From Auricularia sp. M13 (taxonomy: Eukaryota; Basidiomycota; Agaricomycetes; Auriculariales; Auriculariaceae), in NCBI GenBank assembly GCA_037042915.1, contig CM073199.1, positions 992,001-1,056,000 of the forward strand: DNA of 64,000 nt, in the 5' to 3' direction. Every line of letters begins with the position of its first letter. Position 1 is the stretch's first letter. The position numbers were made by a program, and so were the translations under genes. Below are positions 11,563 through 23,304 of the stretch, piece by piece. The notes under the pieces were generated by a model. It saw only the letters and a list, made by a program, of their open reading frames with translations, made no database searches and was not told the DNA's origin.

Positions 11563-13482
11563 TCAGACTGGCTTGGCAATAATCTGTGCAGCAGCGCCCG
11601 GCGTCTGATGCACACGTTCAATTTGCCATCCGTTGCGAAGCAGGAGGCGCTCGAAGTGCGCGAGCGTCCTCTCTTGCGCGTTCAGCGTGATGAGCATCTA
11701 TGGCACGATTAGTTCAACATTGTCATGGAGGTTACGTTTATGAATGGCACTTGCGAGCCTTTGAACAGACTTACCTGAAGGTCCGCGACATACTTGGATA
11801 TGCTTGCGCTGCCCAAATTCGCGAGCAAAGGCTCCGGTCCAAAGCTCGTTTCGCCTCCCTCGATTGGAGATGACGTGGTTTCTGAATGACGGCAGGCGTA
11901 CGGGACAATTTGCTCAAGAAGAACGAGCTTTGTTTTACTACCCGCCGCGTCGCGAAGGTGCTTGAGGATCTTCGACGCGTAGGGGTCGGACCAGTCGTGG
12001 ATGATGAAGCGCAGGATGAACACGTCTGCAGACTTGCGCGGCTGCCCCGCGAAGAAGTCGTTTGCTGTTCAAGTTGCATGTCAGCCAACAAAGTCTTGTT
12101 CATGCATCCCCATCGCAGCGTTGCGACTCACCTTCAAGGACAACCATCCCTGACGAGAGGGCCTCCGGCATGTGATCATTCCAAAACTACAGATGCAATT
12201 GTCAACGATATGCAGGGATCCCGAGGAGGCGTACCGCTCACATTACGCGCATCGGGTTCGATCGTCTTCGCGCGGTCTTGGACCACGTAGTGCAGATCGG
12301 GATACTGCTGCGCAAGAACGAGCGTGACGGTCCCGACTCCTCCACCAACGTCGACAACTGTCGCGCCCTTCGGCAAAGAGCCCCACTGAAATCCTAAGAG
12401 CGCGTCGAACTGGTCTGTCAGCGACATGGAATCATTCCATCATATAAAGTACACACCGTTCAAGATGGTGCTGGGCGGTGCGAGCATCTTGGTGGCAGTC
12501 ATCGCCGCACCGAAGCGTCGCAGGATGTGCGCGTTCTCCGGGAGCTCCATCCAGTCCCAGAGTGTGAGCTTCGTCCGCATGGCGAGCTGCACAGCGGTCT
12601 GGTCTGGCTCCTCCGACAGCGCGGTCGCGGGGTCCGTCAGCGCCTCGGTCATATACGCCGACGTCTTGAACATCTCGTCCGTGCAGTGCTCAACCAGCGC
12701 GACGAAACCTGACGTGCCCTGGTGTTTGTTTGCAGGGCTGCATACGCGAGAGCGTAGATTTAGCGAATCCCGCGACTAAAGCATCGATATGAGGGCATGG
12801 ATAGGCTTACTCGGCGCGCAGCTGGGCCACGGGTTTGCCGGTGTCGAGCATAGAGGAAAGCCGATTATTGGCGAAGACATCGGGCGACACTTCGCGAAAG
12901 ATGTGCTTTGTAGCAAGAAGACGCAGCGAGCGGGCTAAAACGCACAATTTAGCTATCAATTAAAAGGATCGAGCCTGCAAAATGCGCTCACCGAGCTTCT
13001 GCGGTGACACCGCAAGTCCCTTGCTAATTTTATCAACGTGCAGACCCTGGCGAGGCCGGGACCATCAGCATGCATACAGGTTAACGCGCGTGAGCGTACC
13101 TCGGGTCCCGCGTCGCGAAGCGCCTCCGCAACATTGCACGTCGTCGCAAAACGCAGCGCGGACGGGACATGGAACTGCATTCAAATAATAATGAGCAAAA
13201 CATGCTTCAGCCACTTGCAACCCATCTAAGTCGACACACCGAGAGTGCGGTCACAGCGACTGTGCCTCCTGGCTGCCAAACGGTCGCGACGAGCTGCTCG
13301 GCGGCGGCGACGAGAACGGTGATGGCGCTCATGACGCCCGGGTCCGCACGTATTTCCTCTGACGCCGGCGTAAAGGGCTCGTCGAGCGATGGGAAGGTTG
13401 CGCCTTTGGCCTTGCAGATGGCACCGATCTGCTCGACAGAGCTCTGGATGAGTGACGACAGCGTGAAGAGTGCTTCGGCCAT
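11563..13482 (-). CDS. O-methyltransferase 4 (class I, SAM-dependent)
   Basis: Nine exons splice cleanly in frame: 13482-13240, 13174-13100, 13046-12992, 12934-12811, 12737-12457, 12414-12242, 12186-12132, 12064-11775 and 11697-11563, giving 476 residues, the usual length for this family. Residues 1-150 are the N-terminal dimerisation/winged-helix region (FHVPSALRFATTCNVAEAL, then LLATKHIFREVSPDVFANNR). The SAM loop VVDVGGGVG is at about 279-287, VVQDRAKTI follows, and IIHDWSD has the predicted catalytic His at about 358. The last residues are IIAKPV. Cytosolic; no signal peptide. Acceptor substrate unknown. This is the reference model for the other three copies. A TATA-like ATAAATACC lies about 50 bp upstream. 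Confidence 0.9.
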
Positions 13483-14758
13483 GGTGATGTGGGGTGCGAC
13501 TAGCCAAGCGATGTCCCAATGACGCCGGTATTTATGTGATCATGGGTAGGTAAGTTACGGTTATACGAATTAGGACCAAAAGAGCGAAGCGCAGGTCGGC
13601 GGATCGGACTCGGAGGTTTGGGTCGCTGTCCAACTCGATTTGAATTATTGGTTGGCATCCGGGGGTTGTGCCAGTCCTGTACAGTATCTCGGCAGTGCAG
13701 GAAGGAAGGGTCAGGGACACATGACCTGTCACCGTGAAATTATCCTTAGGCAGCGCACCCAGAGGATGTACGTTTTGCCAACAACCCAGCTGATACAAAG
13801 CGAATGCGCAAAGGCGGGCGCGGAGGTGTGGATGGAGCTGGAATATGTTGCTGAACACCAAGTTGGTGCTCGTCCACGATGATGATCACGACGTCGGTAT
13901 ATCAAGGACATCGGAGCCTGCGGTAGCGGTGTAGAGTCTCCGAGTGTCCGTTGGCCGCAATATTACTCCCTGACCGTGCGCCCGCAAGTCCAGATCCGAT
14001 GAAGGTGAGCGACGACGTCTTCCCGTACATATATGAACCTTGCACTGTGGACTTCGACATGTCCTAGAACATCGATTTCGTCGCAGGCTGAGGCATAGAC
14101 AAGCCGGCAAGCACATCCATTTGGACCGATTGGCGCCAGATAACATGATTAAGACAAGGCGCACCGTCAGACCTGGTGACTCCTGGGCCAGAAGGATGAC
14201 AGATGTAGTAAGAAGCCTGGGATTACAGCGGCACAACCGTGCGGCGCCGCGACCCGTGGGTGAAAGGCAAAACGTTGTCACGAGGTCGCCGCACGTTCCG
14301 AAGCTGCCTTGCGCTGTTGGTTCCCTGTAAAATCACGAGGGAAATTCCAAAGGCGTTGCGGTTGAGCAAGGATAGATTCAGTGGAGGGCGCATTTCCTTA
14401 GTGAACGAGCAAGCGACTCGGAGCGGAGCAACCGCGCTTTGGGGCTCCGCCGAACAGGCTCTCTTCCGCTCGTGGTTAAGTAAGTACGCTATCTGGATCG
14501 GCATTCAAGGTCAAAGAGCAATACAATCGACAGACACGCTTTTTGTGACATGCCTGGCCACACTGCTGATTTTTTTTACGCGGCGGACCAGCTTCAACGG
14601 TTTGAGCATCGCTTTTCGAGTCGAAGACTTCCATCATGAACGCAATGTGTGTCTTTTCCGGGAACATGTGCTATATAGGTATATTCTACGACTAGGACTT
14701 TTCATCACACTGTGATGTCGGCGCTGGTTGGACATAGACCTCGAAGAATGCGGTTTCT
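13483..14758. other. Intergenic region upstream of OMT4
   Basis: No gene I can support; the open frames here show no family features. It holds the OMT4 promoter and the third copy of the dispersed inverted motif (14421-14450). Confidence 0.5.
14421..14450. repeat. Short dispersed inverted motif, copy 3
   Basis: GCGGAGC and GCTCCGC form a perfect inverted pair around a loop reading AACCGCGCTTTGGG. The left half plus loop is nearly identical to copy 1 at 4570. Confidence 0.55.
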
Positions 14759-17558
14759 TCAGCGCGTTACCGACGATTCTGCCATGCAGGAACAGGATGG
14801 CGCGCACTCTCCGTTTACCTCCCCGCCGGGCAGCAACCCACGACGGATCCTTCCCACAAAGGCAATGTCATCCTCGCCTAGAGCAGTCTCGCCGCCATTC
14901 GGATTCTCCAGTTCATCGCAGATATGCAGCATATCAGTGAGCGACAGTCGCGCACAATGCCTTGCCATCGTCATCGCCCTCTCATGTTCCGCCCTTGCCA
15001 GTAGCTGGCGGAACTGAGTCTTCAAAAATGGGCCAGTGAAGAGGTGTTCAAAGAGGTCCGTGTCATCAATTTGACGGCGCTGTCTGTGGCGCAGGATACA
15101 AGAAAGTCCCTCGGCTAGTTTGATGAATGAACTGTACCCCATCATTTTGTACAGATCATGGACCATCCCAGAGCCGACCGTACTTGGGATTTGGAGGAAC
15201 ATCAAGAGGATGGCGTCGGATGAATGATCCAGAAAAGGAAGCGCTCTCCGCGGGTCGTTCAATAAATTTTCGACCTTCTGGGCCAGCCCGCGGCCCTCGC
15301 ACATGTGGATGTCGAATGGCAATTCGAATTTGCAGCTGAGGTTAAGAAGCGTAGCAACACAGGTCCAGTACTGCCTGGATGACTCTGTTCCGAGTCCCTC
15401 GTGGCTAGAGTCATCCACTGTGCCGAGCAGTCTGACGTATCCCGCAAGTTCCAAGGGCGAATCGCACTGTTCGAGGTTGGCTAGCCTCGTGACGAATGCC
15501 GCGAAGCCCGGGAGTTGTGCCCATCGCACTGACTCGAGTTTTGGCATCCTCGAGTGGTACAATAAAATGCCAAGATGATGTGCAAAGAGGCGAGCAGATT
15601 CTTCGTGCATACGGCCCCGCTTAAGGGCGTTGACGATGGCAAATGAGCAGTCCAAGAGATCGGCAATATCATCATCCCTTTGAAGGCATCCGCACACGGC
15701 GCGGAGGGCTAGCTCCAGTTCGTGTGAATCTGCCTTTGAGAAGTTGCCGGCGCAAAACGTCAGCAAGATGAAGGGGGCCGGATTTCGCCCAAGTTCTATG
15801 ACTCCCTGCGAAAGCATGACCAAGAACAGCAGGCATGTTGCACGGCCTGGGCCGGTGCTGAGGCTTCCACGTACGCTCTCTGGTCCCAAGGGCTCTGCGG
15901 CAACATACGCGGAGAGTTGTAGCAGTAAACTAGAAACGGTCGTGTTATGGTCTCGCTGGCTATTCGCGGCGTCTCCGTGACAAGCTCCCATCAACTGGAG
16001 CATCATGCCCTCAATGCCTAGAGACGGGTATAGGTCCGTCATAAGTCGTTGATCAGGGTATGCGAAGGAGCCGCCTCTCAGCTGCATGAATCTGATGGAC
16101 CATAATGCCCGCACACGTCGTGCATCGCTCATCACAGCAAAGGCGCTGGACGTGGCGCATGTGCGCAAAAAGTCCCTGTTAGTGCGATGATGAATGATTT
16201 TGGGTGGGTCACGCATCATAATATCGAGGGTTGCCACAGAAGTCACACCGATGGCCTCGACACTGGCATCGATGATTTCTGCATCGTTGCTTGTTGTGAG
16301 AAGGGTGGTGAGGGCCCAACCATCGAGTTTGAATTGTTGTGCATCAATAGCAGCCGTCTCCAGCGGCAAGCGTAGTTCTGTGGCCCCGCCGCCCGCGCCT
16401 AAGTCGAACTCCAAAGAAACGAAACGGCCCGGCCAAGGTAACGCAATGGCCCAACAAAGCAATGAAAGACCAAAACCAACCACAAGCTGCGCTTGCGCTA
16501 GCAGCGGCGTGTATGAGGGGCATTCGACGCGCAGGGCGGGAATTACGAGAGCGAGGACATAGAAAAGCAGCACAAATGCAAAGATAGCCAGCAGTGTATT
16601 GGCTATAGCACCGTCCAGAGGCCGAAGAAAGAGAATCAACCCGACGAAGAACAGAAATAGCGAGATGTGCAGGAGCAGCGGCAAAAGAGAGACGAGCGCA
16701 GGGACACCCCACGCGTTCAGACCTCGGTAATAGAGTTGGTGGCGGCGAGCCCATTCCCGGAAGGATGGCGCAGAGCGTGCGATGCGGCCATGGTATTCGT
16801 CAAGCCATTGCTTGACCAGGATGCATAAGAGCGCGACGGTCAAGCTGGTGACCAGACTAGTGAACCACAGCCCGTTCGCCCAGCGCGACGTCGCGGAGGG
16901 GTGGACGAAGCTATCGGGAGGTCCCAAGGAGGCCGCAGTCGGATACATCTGAATCAGAATACCGCCGTTCACAACCGAACTGTTCGTCGCAGCAGCGTAG
17001 AGGAAATTCGCGATGTATTGGGTGTAGTCCGGCTGCAGCGACTTGTAGGACTCGACGATGAAGGCGGTAGACACCGCTGAGAATAGACCAGCCTGTAAGT
17101 AGCACAGCTTCAGCCACAAATCTAAAGTAACCGGCGTTCTGCACTGTGGCACGGGCTCACAAAGATGAGAAGCACATCTAGGGTGCTGTTCCACGATTTG
17201 AGCGTCGCCGCGTCGGCGGTCGTTCTATCGTCGCGGTATATCTTCCACACGCGCGCGTTCGGAAAGGCCTCCTCGCCCCATGGGTCGGGCGGGTAGTCCT
17301 TGTAGAACTGCGTATCCGGAACACCTCGAGCAACGCGTCAATTAAGGCAGCTATAAGGTCTGTTCGATACTCACCATCTTTCATCCATTCAGGATCTAGG
17401 TACTTGGGCCTGAGAGGTTCATCCTGTACCGCGTGCTGCGACTCAGAGGCTGGCGCAGATGCAACCAGTCCTGGCGGCCCAGCACCCGTGGCTCCGGTAC
17501 TTTCATCTGCAGAACCAAGCACGCGAGCGTCGATAAAAGCAGTGGGGGTCGTGCTCAT
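14759..17558 (-). CDS. DUF6535-type multi-pass membrane protein
   Basis: Three exons, 17558-17375, 17324-17161 and 17092-14759, give 893 residues. After a short polar N-terminus comes the block PDTQFYKDYPPDPWGEEAFP...WKIYRDD...LKSWNSTLDVLLIF, then transmembrane segments starting AGLFSAVSTAFIVESYKSLQ, next LWFTSLVTSLTVALLCILVKQWLDEY, then a very hydrophobic pair (LLPLLLHISLFLFFVGLILF and TLLAIFAFVLLFYVLALVI) and one near LVVGFGLSLLCWAIALPWPG. This is the arrangement of the DUF6535 family (function unknown) common in mushroom-forming fungi. The remaining roughly 550 residues are soluble and helical-repeat-like. The first intron (50 nt) was placed by keeping the conserved block in frame. Pseudogene relatives lie at 29705-30420 and 36900-37630. 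Confidence 0.78.
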
Positions 17559-18883
17559 GACTAGACAAATGCCAGGAAGGTGTCTCCGTGAGAGTCGACA
17601 ATGACAGTCCTGAGAGGAGAAGCGGCAACTCCGAATCGGCCGGACGACGAGCAACTGCTTGCGCATTTGGTGTTCGGCAGCGCTTCTGCCTTCTAATGCG
17701 TAGCATTCCCGAGTGAGAGCTTCCACCGCGACGGAAAAGCAAATGCGGCCGAAGGACGGCCAGAAGAAACCCGTTGGGACTTGGGACAACGAGCGCCTCG
17801 AGGCATTGGTGCCGAGCGTCACAGTTGGTTTCTGTGAATCAAGATGTCCCTGCGGGGGCTTGTCCGGGAGGGGTTTCACGGGGAAGCAAATGCGGTGGGA
17901 GGACAGGAGGAGAGACACATACGAGCGCTGAGCGCTCGATGCACCGCGAGCAATGAGTGGCGTCCGTAGCAGTCGGATTCATCGACTGAGGAGAGCTGCA
18001 GCGCGAGGCGCGGCAGCAAAAAAGACCAGGGGAAGCCTGCCATATGCCATGTCCACAGAATTAGGTACGAGTACTTCGCTCGGCGCTTCCAAGTCGTGTT
18101 ATCGGCTGAATTGTGCAGGAGCTTTTCGAGAATCGAACGCGCACCGCGAGTCGGCGGCGTGCAACTCGCTCCAAGCCTCTACGGCCCCGATCAGCCACCG
18201 TAGTAAGTATGAATCGGAAAGCTTAGCTGACAAGGAGCGGCAGAAGCACGGAGACATAGCGGAGTTGGAACGGTCCGCCAGCTCTTCGTCTCGCGAGAGA
18301 GAGTTAGATGTTGAACGATCATTTCCCTGGGTAAAACACGCCCCTTTGCTAGCCATGTCATCTTATATCAAGTTCTCATTAAGGCTCATCGTTGGCCATT
18401 GTGATCGAGGGCGGTTTCATGCCAGCATTAGACTCTGAAAACTCTTCATTCACCATCACTGATTCGCATGACACATTCGACTATTTCAAAGAGTCTTGTA
18501 ATTATTGCATGTATTGACGCTGAATGCTATGGCATGTCAGCACAAGAATACACAGATACTTTCACTTCGACAAAAAGTGGTCATCGACATCCTTCCCTTC
18601 CCCTTTAAGGCTAAGACTTCGGCTATACGAGACGTTGTACTCTGAGCTAGCTCTCTTTGCGGCTTGATACCTCGTTCTATGCCTTGTGCATCCGGCTCTA
18701 GCCACGCGCAATTGGGCTTCATCAGCCCAGTTTTGTTCAAATCCGCGCAGCCATTCTCGCTATTTCACACGAACGAGTTACCCCTAAAGCATTCGAGGAT
18801 GCCTAGCTCTTCCTTGAAATTATGAGGAAGAAAATTTACAGGCTAAGTTCTCTTGTTTTTGGTAGTCTCGGAGACAAAGGATG
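17559..18883. other. Intergenic region between divergent DUF6535 and Hsp90 genes
   Basis: Shared upstream region of two divergently transcribed genes. Several open frames exist but none shows protein-family features or convincing codon structure. Nothing else recognised. Confidence 0.5.
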
Positions 18884-18896
18884 GAAAGTTCTGGAA
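18884..18896 (+). promoter_or_regulatory. Heat-shock element upstream of Hsp90
   Basis: GAAAGTTCTGGAA contains three contiguous alternating nGAAn units (GAA, TTC, GAA, each separated by 2 nt), the binding site of heat-shock factor. It lies about 180 bp before the Hsp90 ATG and about 85 bp before the start of the probable 5' UTR intron. Confidence 0.7.
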
Positions 18897-18979
18897 CAGG
18901 CGCGAAAAGATTCAAGTACGCGTCCCGCGGTCTTTCTTTTCCTTTGCTCTTCGCACCTGCCACCCCCAACCCCCGCACG

Positions 18980-19043
18980 GTGAGTAGCCACATCTGCCGC
19001 CATCGTCTGCAACAGCGCTGACGCTTACCATAATCCGTGGCAG
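18980..19043 (+). other. Probable 5' UTR intron of Hsp90
   Basis: GTGAGT donor at 18980, GCTGAC branch-like sequence near 19017, and a GGCAG acceptor ending at 19043, just before the ATG at 19076. The length (64 nt) matches introns in the coding region. Inference from consensus only. Confidence 0.5.
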
Positions 19044-19075
19044 ACCCATTCCCGCTCGCCAAAAGACTGAACGCC

Positions 19076-21646
19076 ATGGCCACTGAAAGCTTTGGATTCC
19101 AGGCTGAGATCTCCCAATTGTTGGATTTGATCATTAGTGCGTGCCCTTGCTTGTGCTCGCTGCTGGCGCTGGTACTGAGTGCTGGCTGGCAGACACGTTC
19201 TACTCCAACAAGGAAATTTTCCTGCGCGAAATTATCTCGAACGCGTCCGATGCGCTTGACAAAATCCGGTACCAGTCGCTGACGGACCCGTCTGCGCTCG
19301 AGAGCGAGCCCGAGCTCTACATCCGCATCACGCCCGACAAGGAGCACAAGGTTCTCACCATCCGCGACACTGGTGTCGGCATGACCAAGGCCGACCTCGT
19401 CAACAACCTCGGTACTATCGCCAAGTCCGGCACCAAGGTCTTTACCTACGCTGCTCACACTCGTTCATTGTGTTCATATATCTTTGATTCGATTCGCAGG
19501 CGTTCATGGAGGCGCTCTCGTCCGGCGCCGACATTTCCATGATCGGCCAGTTCGGTGTCGGCTTCTACTCCGCGTACCTCGTCGCCGAGCGCGTCCAGGT
19601 CATCACCAAGCACAACGACGACGAGCAGTACATCTGGGAGTCGGCCGCCGGCGGCACCTTCACCATCACCACCGACACCGTCAACCCGCCGCTCGGCCGT
19701 GGCTCGGAAATCCGCCTTTACTTGAAGGAGGACCAGCTCGAGTACCTTGAGGAGAAGAAGATCAAGGACATCGTCAAGAAGCACTCCGAGTTCATCTCGT
19801 ACCCCATCCAGCTCGTCGTAACCAAGGAGGTCGAGAAGGTGGGTTCATATTCATAGCGTTGCATTGTGGCAATTTGCTGATTATTGGTCCCGCAGGAGGT
19901 CGAGGACGAGGAGGAGGAAGTCAAGGAGGAGGAGGAGGACGGCAAGGCCAAGGTCGAGGATGTCGACGAGGACGAGGAGAAGAAGAAGAAGACGAAGAAG
20001 GTCAAGGAGACCACGACCGAGAATGAGGAGCTCAACAAGACCAAGCCCATCTGGACGCGCAACCCGCAGGACATCACCGCGGAGGAGTACGGCGCGTTCT
20101 ACAAGAGCCTGACGAACGACTGGGAGGACCATCTCGCTGTCAAGCACTTCTCGGTCGAGGGCCAGCTCGAGTTCAAGGCCATCCTTTTCATCCCCAAGCG
20201 GTATGCCGTCGTCCATTCTCCTGTTGTGCAGCAGCCGTATTTATTTCTGTCGCTACAGCGCGCCGTTTGACCTCTTCGAGACCAAGAAGAAGCGCAACAA
20301 CATCAAGCTCTACGTCCGCCGCGTCTTCATCATGGATGACTGCGAGGACCTCATCCCGGAGTACCTCAACTTCGTCAAGGGTATGCATCGGCTTGAGCGC
20401 TGCTGCTCTATCTGCTCACAAATTCTTGTTAGGCATCGTCGACTCGGAGGACCTGCCGCTGAACATCTCGCGTGAGACGCTGCAGCAGAACAAGATCCTG
20501 AAGGTCATCCGCAAGAACATCGTCAAGAAGTGCATGGACATGATCAGCGAGATCGCGGAGGACAAGGACAACTTCAAGAAGTTCTACGAGGCGTTCGGCA
20601 AGAACATCAAGCTCGGCATCCACGAGGACTCGCAGAACCGCTCCAAGCTCGCCGAGTTCCTGCGCTTCTTCTCCACGAAGGCGCTCGAGGAGCAGATCTC
20701 GCTCAAGGGTGCGTTTGTCTCAGTCTCAAGTTGATGTGCAATTGTGCTCACGCTTCGCCGCGGTGCAGACTACATCACGCGCATGCCCGAGATCCAGAAG
20801 TCGATCTACTACCTGACGGGCGAGTCGCTGAGCAGCGTGCGCGAGTCGCCGTTCCTGGAGGTGCTGAAGAAGAAGGGCTTCGAGGTCCTGCTGCTCGTCG
20901 ACCCGATCGACGAGTACGCAGTGACGCAGCTCAAGGAGTTCGAGGGCCACAAGCTCGTGTGCGTGTCCAAGGAGGGCCTCGAGCTCGAGGAGACCGAGGA
21001 GGAGAAGAAGCAGCGCGAGGAGGAGGAGAAGCAGTTCGAGGAGCTGTGCAAGACGGTCAAGGACGCGCTGGGCGACAAGGTCGAGAAGGTGCTCGTGTCG
21101 AACCGCATCACCGACTCGCCATGCGTGCTTGTGACCGGCCAGTTTGGATGGAGCAGTAACATGGTGCGTGCTTGGTATCGTTTTTCCATTTTTTAGCCAT
21201 TGCTGACGTTCCTTCGTAGGAGCGCATCATGAAGGCGCAGGCGCTGCGCGACTCGTCGATGTCGTCGTACATGGCGTCGAAGAAGACGCTCGAGCTCAAC
21301 CCGCACAACCCGATCATCAAGGAGCTCAAGCGCAAGGTCGCCGAGGACAAGGCGGACAAGTCCGTCCGCGACCTCACCTTCCTGCTCTTCGAGACCGCGC
21401 TCCTTACCTCGGGCTTTACCCTGGAGGAGCCCGTGAGCTTCGCCAAGCGCATCCACCGCATGATTGCGTACGTCCTTTCCCCTCCTCCCACTTCTTCGGC
21501 CTCGTGCTGACGTCGTATTCCTGACTTGTAGGCTGGGCCTCGACGTCGACGAGGACGAGGAGTCGGCGCCCGCGCCCGCCGCGGCAGCGTCCGAGCCCGT
21601 CGAGGAGATCTCGACGTCCGCGTCGGCGATGGAGGACATCGACTAG
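19076..21646 (+). CDS. HSP90: Cytosolic heat-shock protein 90
   Basis: ATP-dependent homodimeric chaperone for kinases, steroid-receptor-type clients and others. Nine exons: 19076-19136, 19193-19437, 19500-19838, 19896-20200, 20259-20380, 20433-20708, 20769-21163, 21220-21467, 21532-21646, giving 701 residues, the normal length. Visible in order: the GHKL ATPase domain with the motif [20 protein letters not shown] (catalytic Glu and ATP-site Asn), DTGVGM and [14 protein letters not shown]; an acidic/lysine-rich linker around residues 215-260; the middle domain ([39 protein letters not shown]); and the C-terminal dimerisation domain. No signal peptide or KDEL, so cytosolic. The C-terminus reads MEDID, not the usual MEEVD that binds TPR co-chaperones. 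Heat-shock control is supported by the element at 18884. Confidence 0.97.
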
Positions 21647-22263
21647 ACTAGACTGATTAGACTTGCTGTGTCATATTCACGACTACTACTAACGGGAACG
21701 GGGCGCGGGGTTATCGGTGGGGGTTCCTCAGGCTCGCATTGGCATCATTTTGTCGTCGTCGTCGTCGCATTGCAGTACTATCTCTACATCTGTCTGTCAT
21801 TAGTCTCGTCTCGTCTGCTCCGCAACAAAAGCTTTCATTCTTGCTTTCTGTGTGGGTCTGGGTATAATATGGTCTGGTATGTGCAGGTCTGTGAACAGTT
21901 TAACATTCTGGATTGTGCAGGAGTGTACGAGCAGCAATGGCTATACCATGTGTCCATTGCTTGCAGAACATCATGTAGTTCCAACCGTCTTTGCGCGAAG
22001 CTATCTCGGAACGTGCAGACATAAGAATGGCAACATTCGCCGATACCAATTCACTCGTTTCCTTGCCGCATTGCTCGTCGATGAATATCGATGAATGTTG
22101 AGCGCAGATGACTGTTTTCAAAGCGCGAGGATGGCAGGACCATTGGGAAGCGCGAGCGCAGTTTTCAAAGACTCTGATTCTGCTCCGCATCCAAACCTCG
22201 TTTATGGCGAGCATACTGTACAGGGTCAGTGCTCTTGATCACTCCACCTGACGCGAATGGGAT
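21647..22263. other. 3' region between Hsp90 and hydrolase
   Basis: Two genes converge here. The stretch holds pyrimidine-rich and AT-rich 3' UTR-like sequence after Hsp90 and no gene that I can support. Confidence 0.5.
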
Positions 22264-23304
22264 TTATGGTTTGGCAAGCCAGCCCAAGAGCGCAGCGTGG
22301 AAGCGATCCGGGTCCGAAATCTGCGGCGCATGTCCCAGGTCGAGGAAGTGGATGAGTTCGCCATTGGGAATCTGCGCGACAACCGCAGGGCCGAGCACGT
22401 CGAAGTGGCCGAGCTTCGCGGCGACGTCGGGCGGCGCCCACTGCTTGCCAATGGCGGTATTGTCCTTGTCGCCAATGATGAGCAGCGTGCGAGGCTGGAG
22501 AAGCGCGAACTCGTGCGCGACGGGTTGCGTGAGCACCATGTCGACCACCTGCGCCTGGTCGCGCGCGTAGACCGCCGCGCGGGAGCCGTGGTAGATCGCG
22601 TCGAGCATGTCGACCCAGACGTCGTACGCGGGCTTCCACATGCCGACGTAGTAGGTGTCCTGCTCGTACGCGCGGATCGACGCGCGCGTCGTCGCGGCCT
22701 CCGTCACAAAGTTCGCGTCGACGTCGTGGTAGGGCACGCCCTGCGCGATGTAGTCCTCCAGCCCCAGAGCGTTGACGATGACGAGCCTATCGATGCTCGG
22801 TGCAAACATCCGCCCGAAGCGGATGGCGAGCATGCCGCCCATCGAGTGCCCGATGACAGTCACGTTGCCCACGCCCAGCGCCGTGAGCAGATTCCGCGTA
22901 TTCGTCGCGAACTGCGCCAAGCTGAACTGGTACCTCTCTGGCTTCGTCGACTTGCAGAACCCGATCTGGTCGACGGCGACGACGCGGTACCCCGTGCGTG
23001 CCAACTCGCGAATGGTCTGCTCCCACGTCGCCGCGCAGAAGTTGCGCCCGTGCAGGAGGAGCGCGGTACGCCCGTTCGGCGCGCGCGTGGGCGGCACGTC
23101 CATAAACGCCATCTCGAGCTGCTGGTCCTGCGAGGCGAACTGGAAGAGCTTGACCGGGAAGGGGTACGTGAAGTTCGACCCATTGAGGTCGTATGCTGCG
23201 GGCGGGTGGCCGTCGAGCGTCCAGATTGTGCCGTTGGCGTCTAGCTGCGCGTTGGCGAGACCGACAGCTAGGACCAACAACTTCAAGGCGCTACAGGCTT
23301 TCAT
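22264..23304 (-). CDS. Secreted alpha/beta hydrolase
   Basis: Intronless gene of 346 residues. Residues 1-19 form a signal peptide (KACSALKLLVLAVGLANA), so the product is probably secreted or enters the secretory pathway. The alpha/beta-hydrolase fold is clear: oxyanion motif LLLHGRNF near 83-89, nucleophile elbow GHSMGG with Ser154, acid in GDKDNT (Asp279 or Asp281), and His325 in DLGHAPQ. The order and spacing fit the epoxide hydrolase/haloperoxidase-like group, where Ser at the elbow points to an esterase, lipase or perhydrolase-like activity rather than an epoxide hydrolase (which uses Asp). Substrate not deducible. The frame continues 23 codons upstream, but the ATG at 23304 immediately precedes the signal peptide. 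Confidence 0.88.
   Translation of the reverse strand: MKACSALKLLVLAVGLANAQLDANGTIWTLDGHPPAAYDLNGSNFTYPFPVKLFQFASQDQQLEMAFMDVPPTRAPNGRTALLLHGRNFCAATWEQTIRELARTGYRVVAVDQIGFCKSTKPERYQFSLAQFATNTRNLLTALGVGNVTVIGHSMGGMLAIRFGRMFAPSIDRLVIVNALGLEDYIAQGVPYHDVDANFVTEAATTRASIRAYEQDTYYVGMWKPAYDVWVDMLDAIYHGSRAAVYARDQAQVVDMVLTQPVAHEFALLQPRTLLIIGDKDNTAIGKQWAPPDVAAKLGHFDVLGPAVVAQIPNGELIHFLDLGHAPQISDPDRFHAALLGWLAKP

Noticed and set aside
22297-23244. Long antisense frame (about 315 codons) over the hydrolase gene
   Set aside because: A shadow produced by G+C-rich codons of the hydrolase on the other strand; no family features and the hydrolase has a complete catalytic triad and signal peptide.
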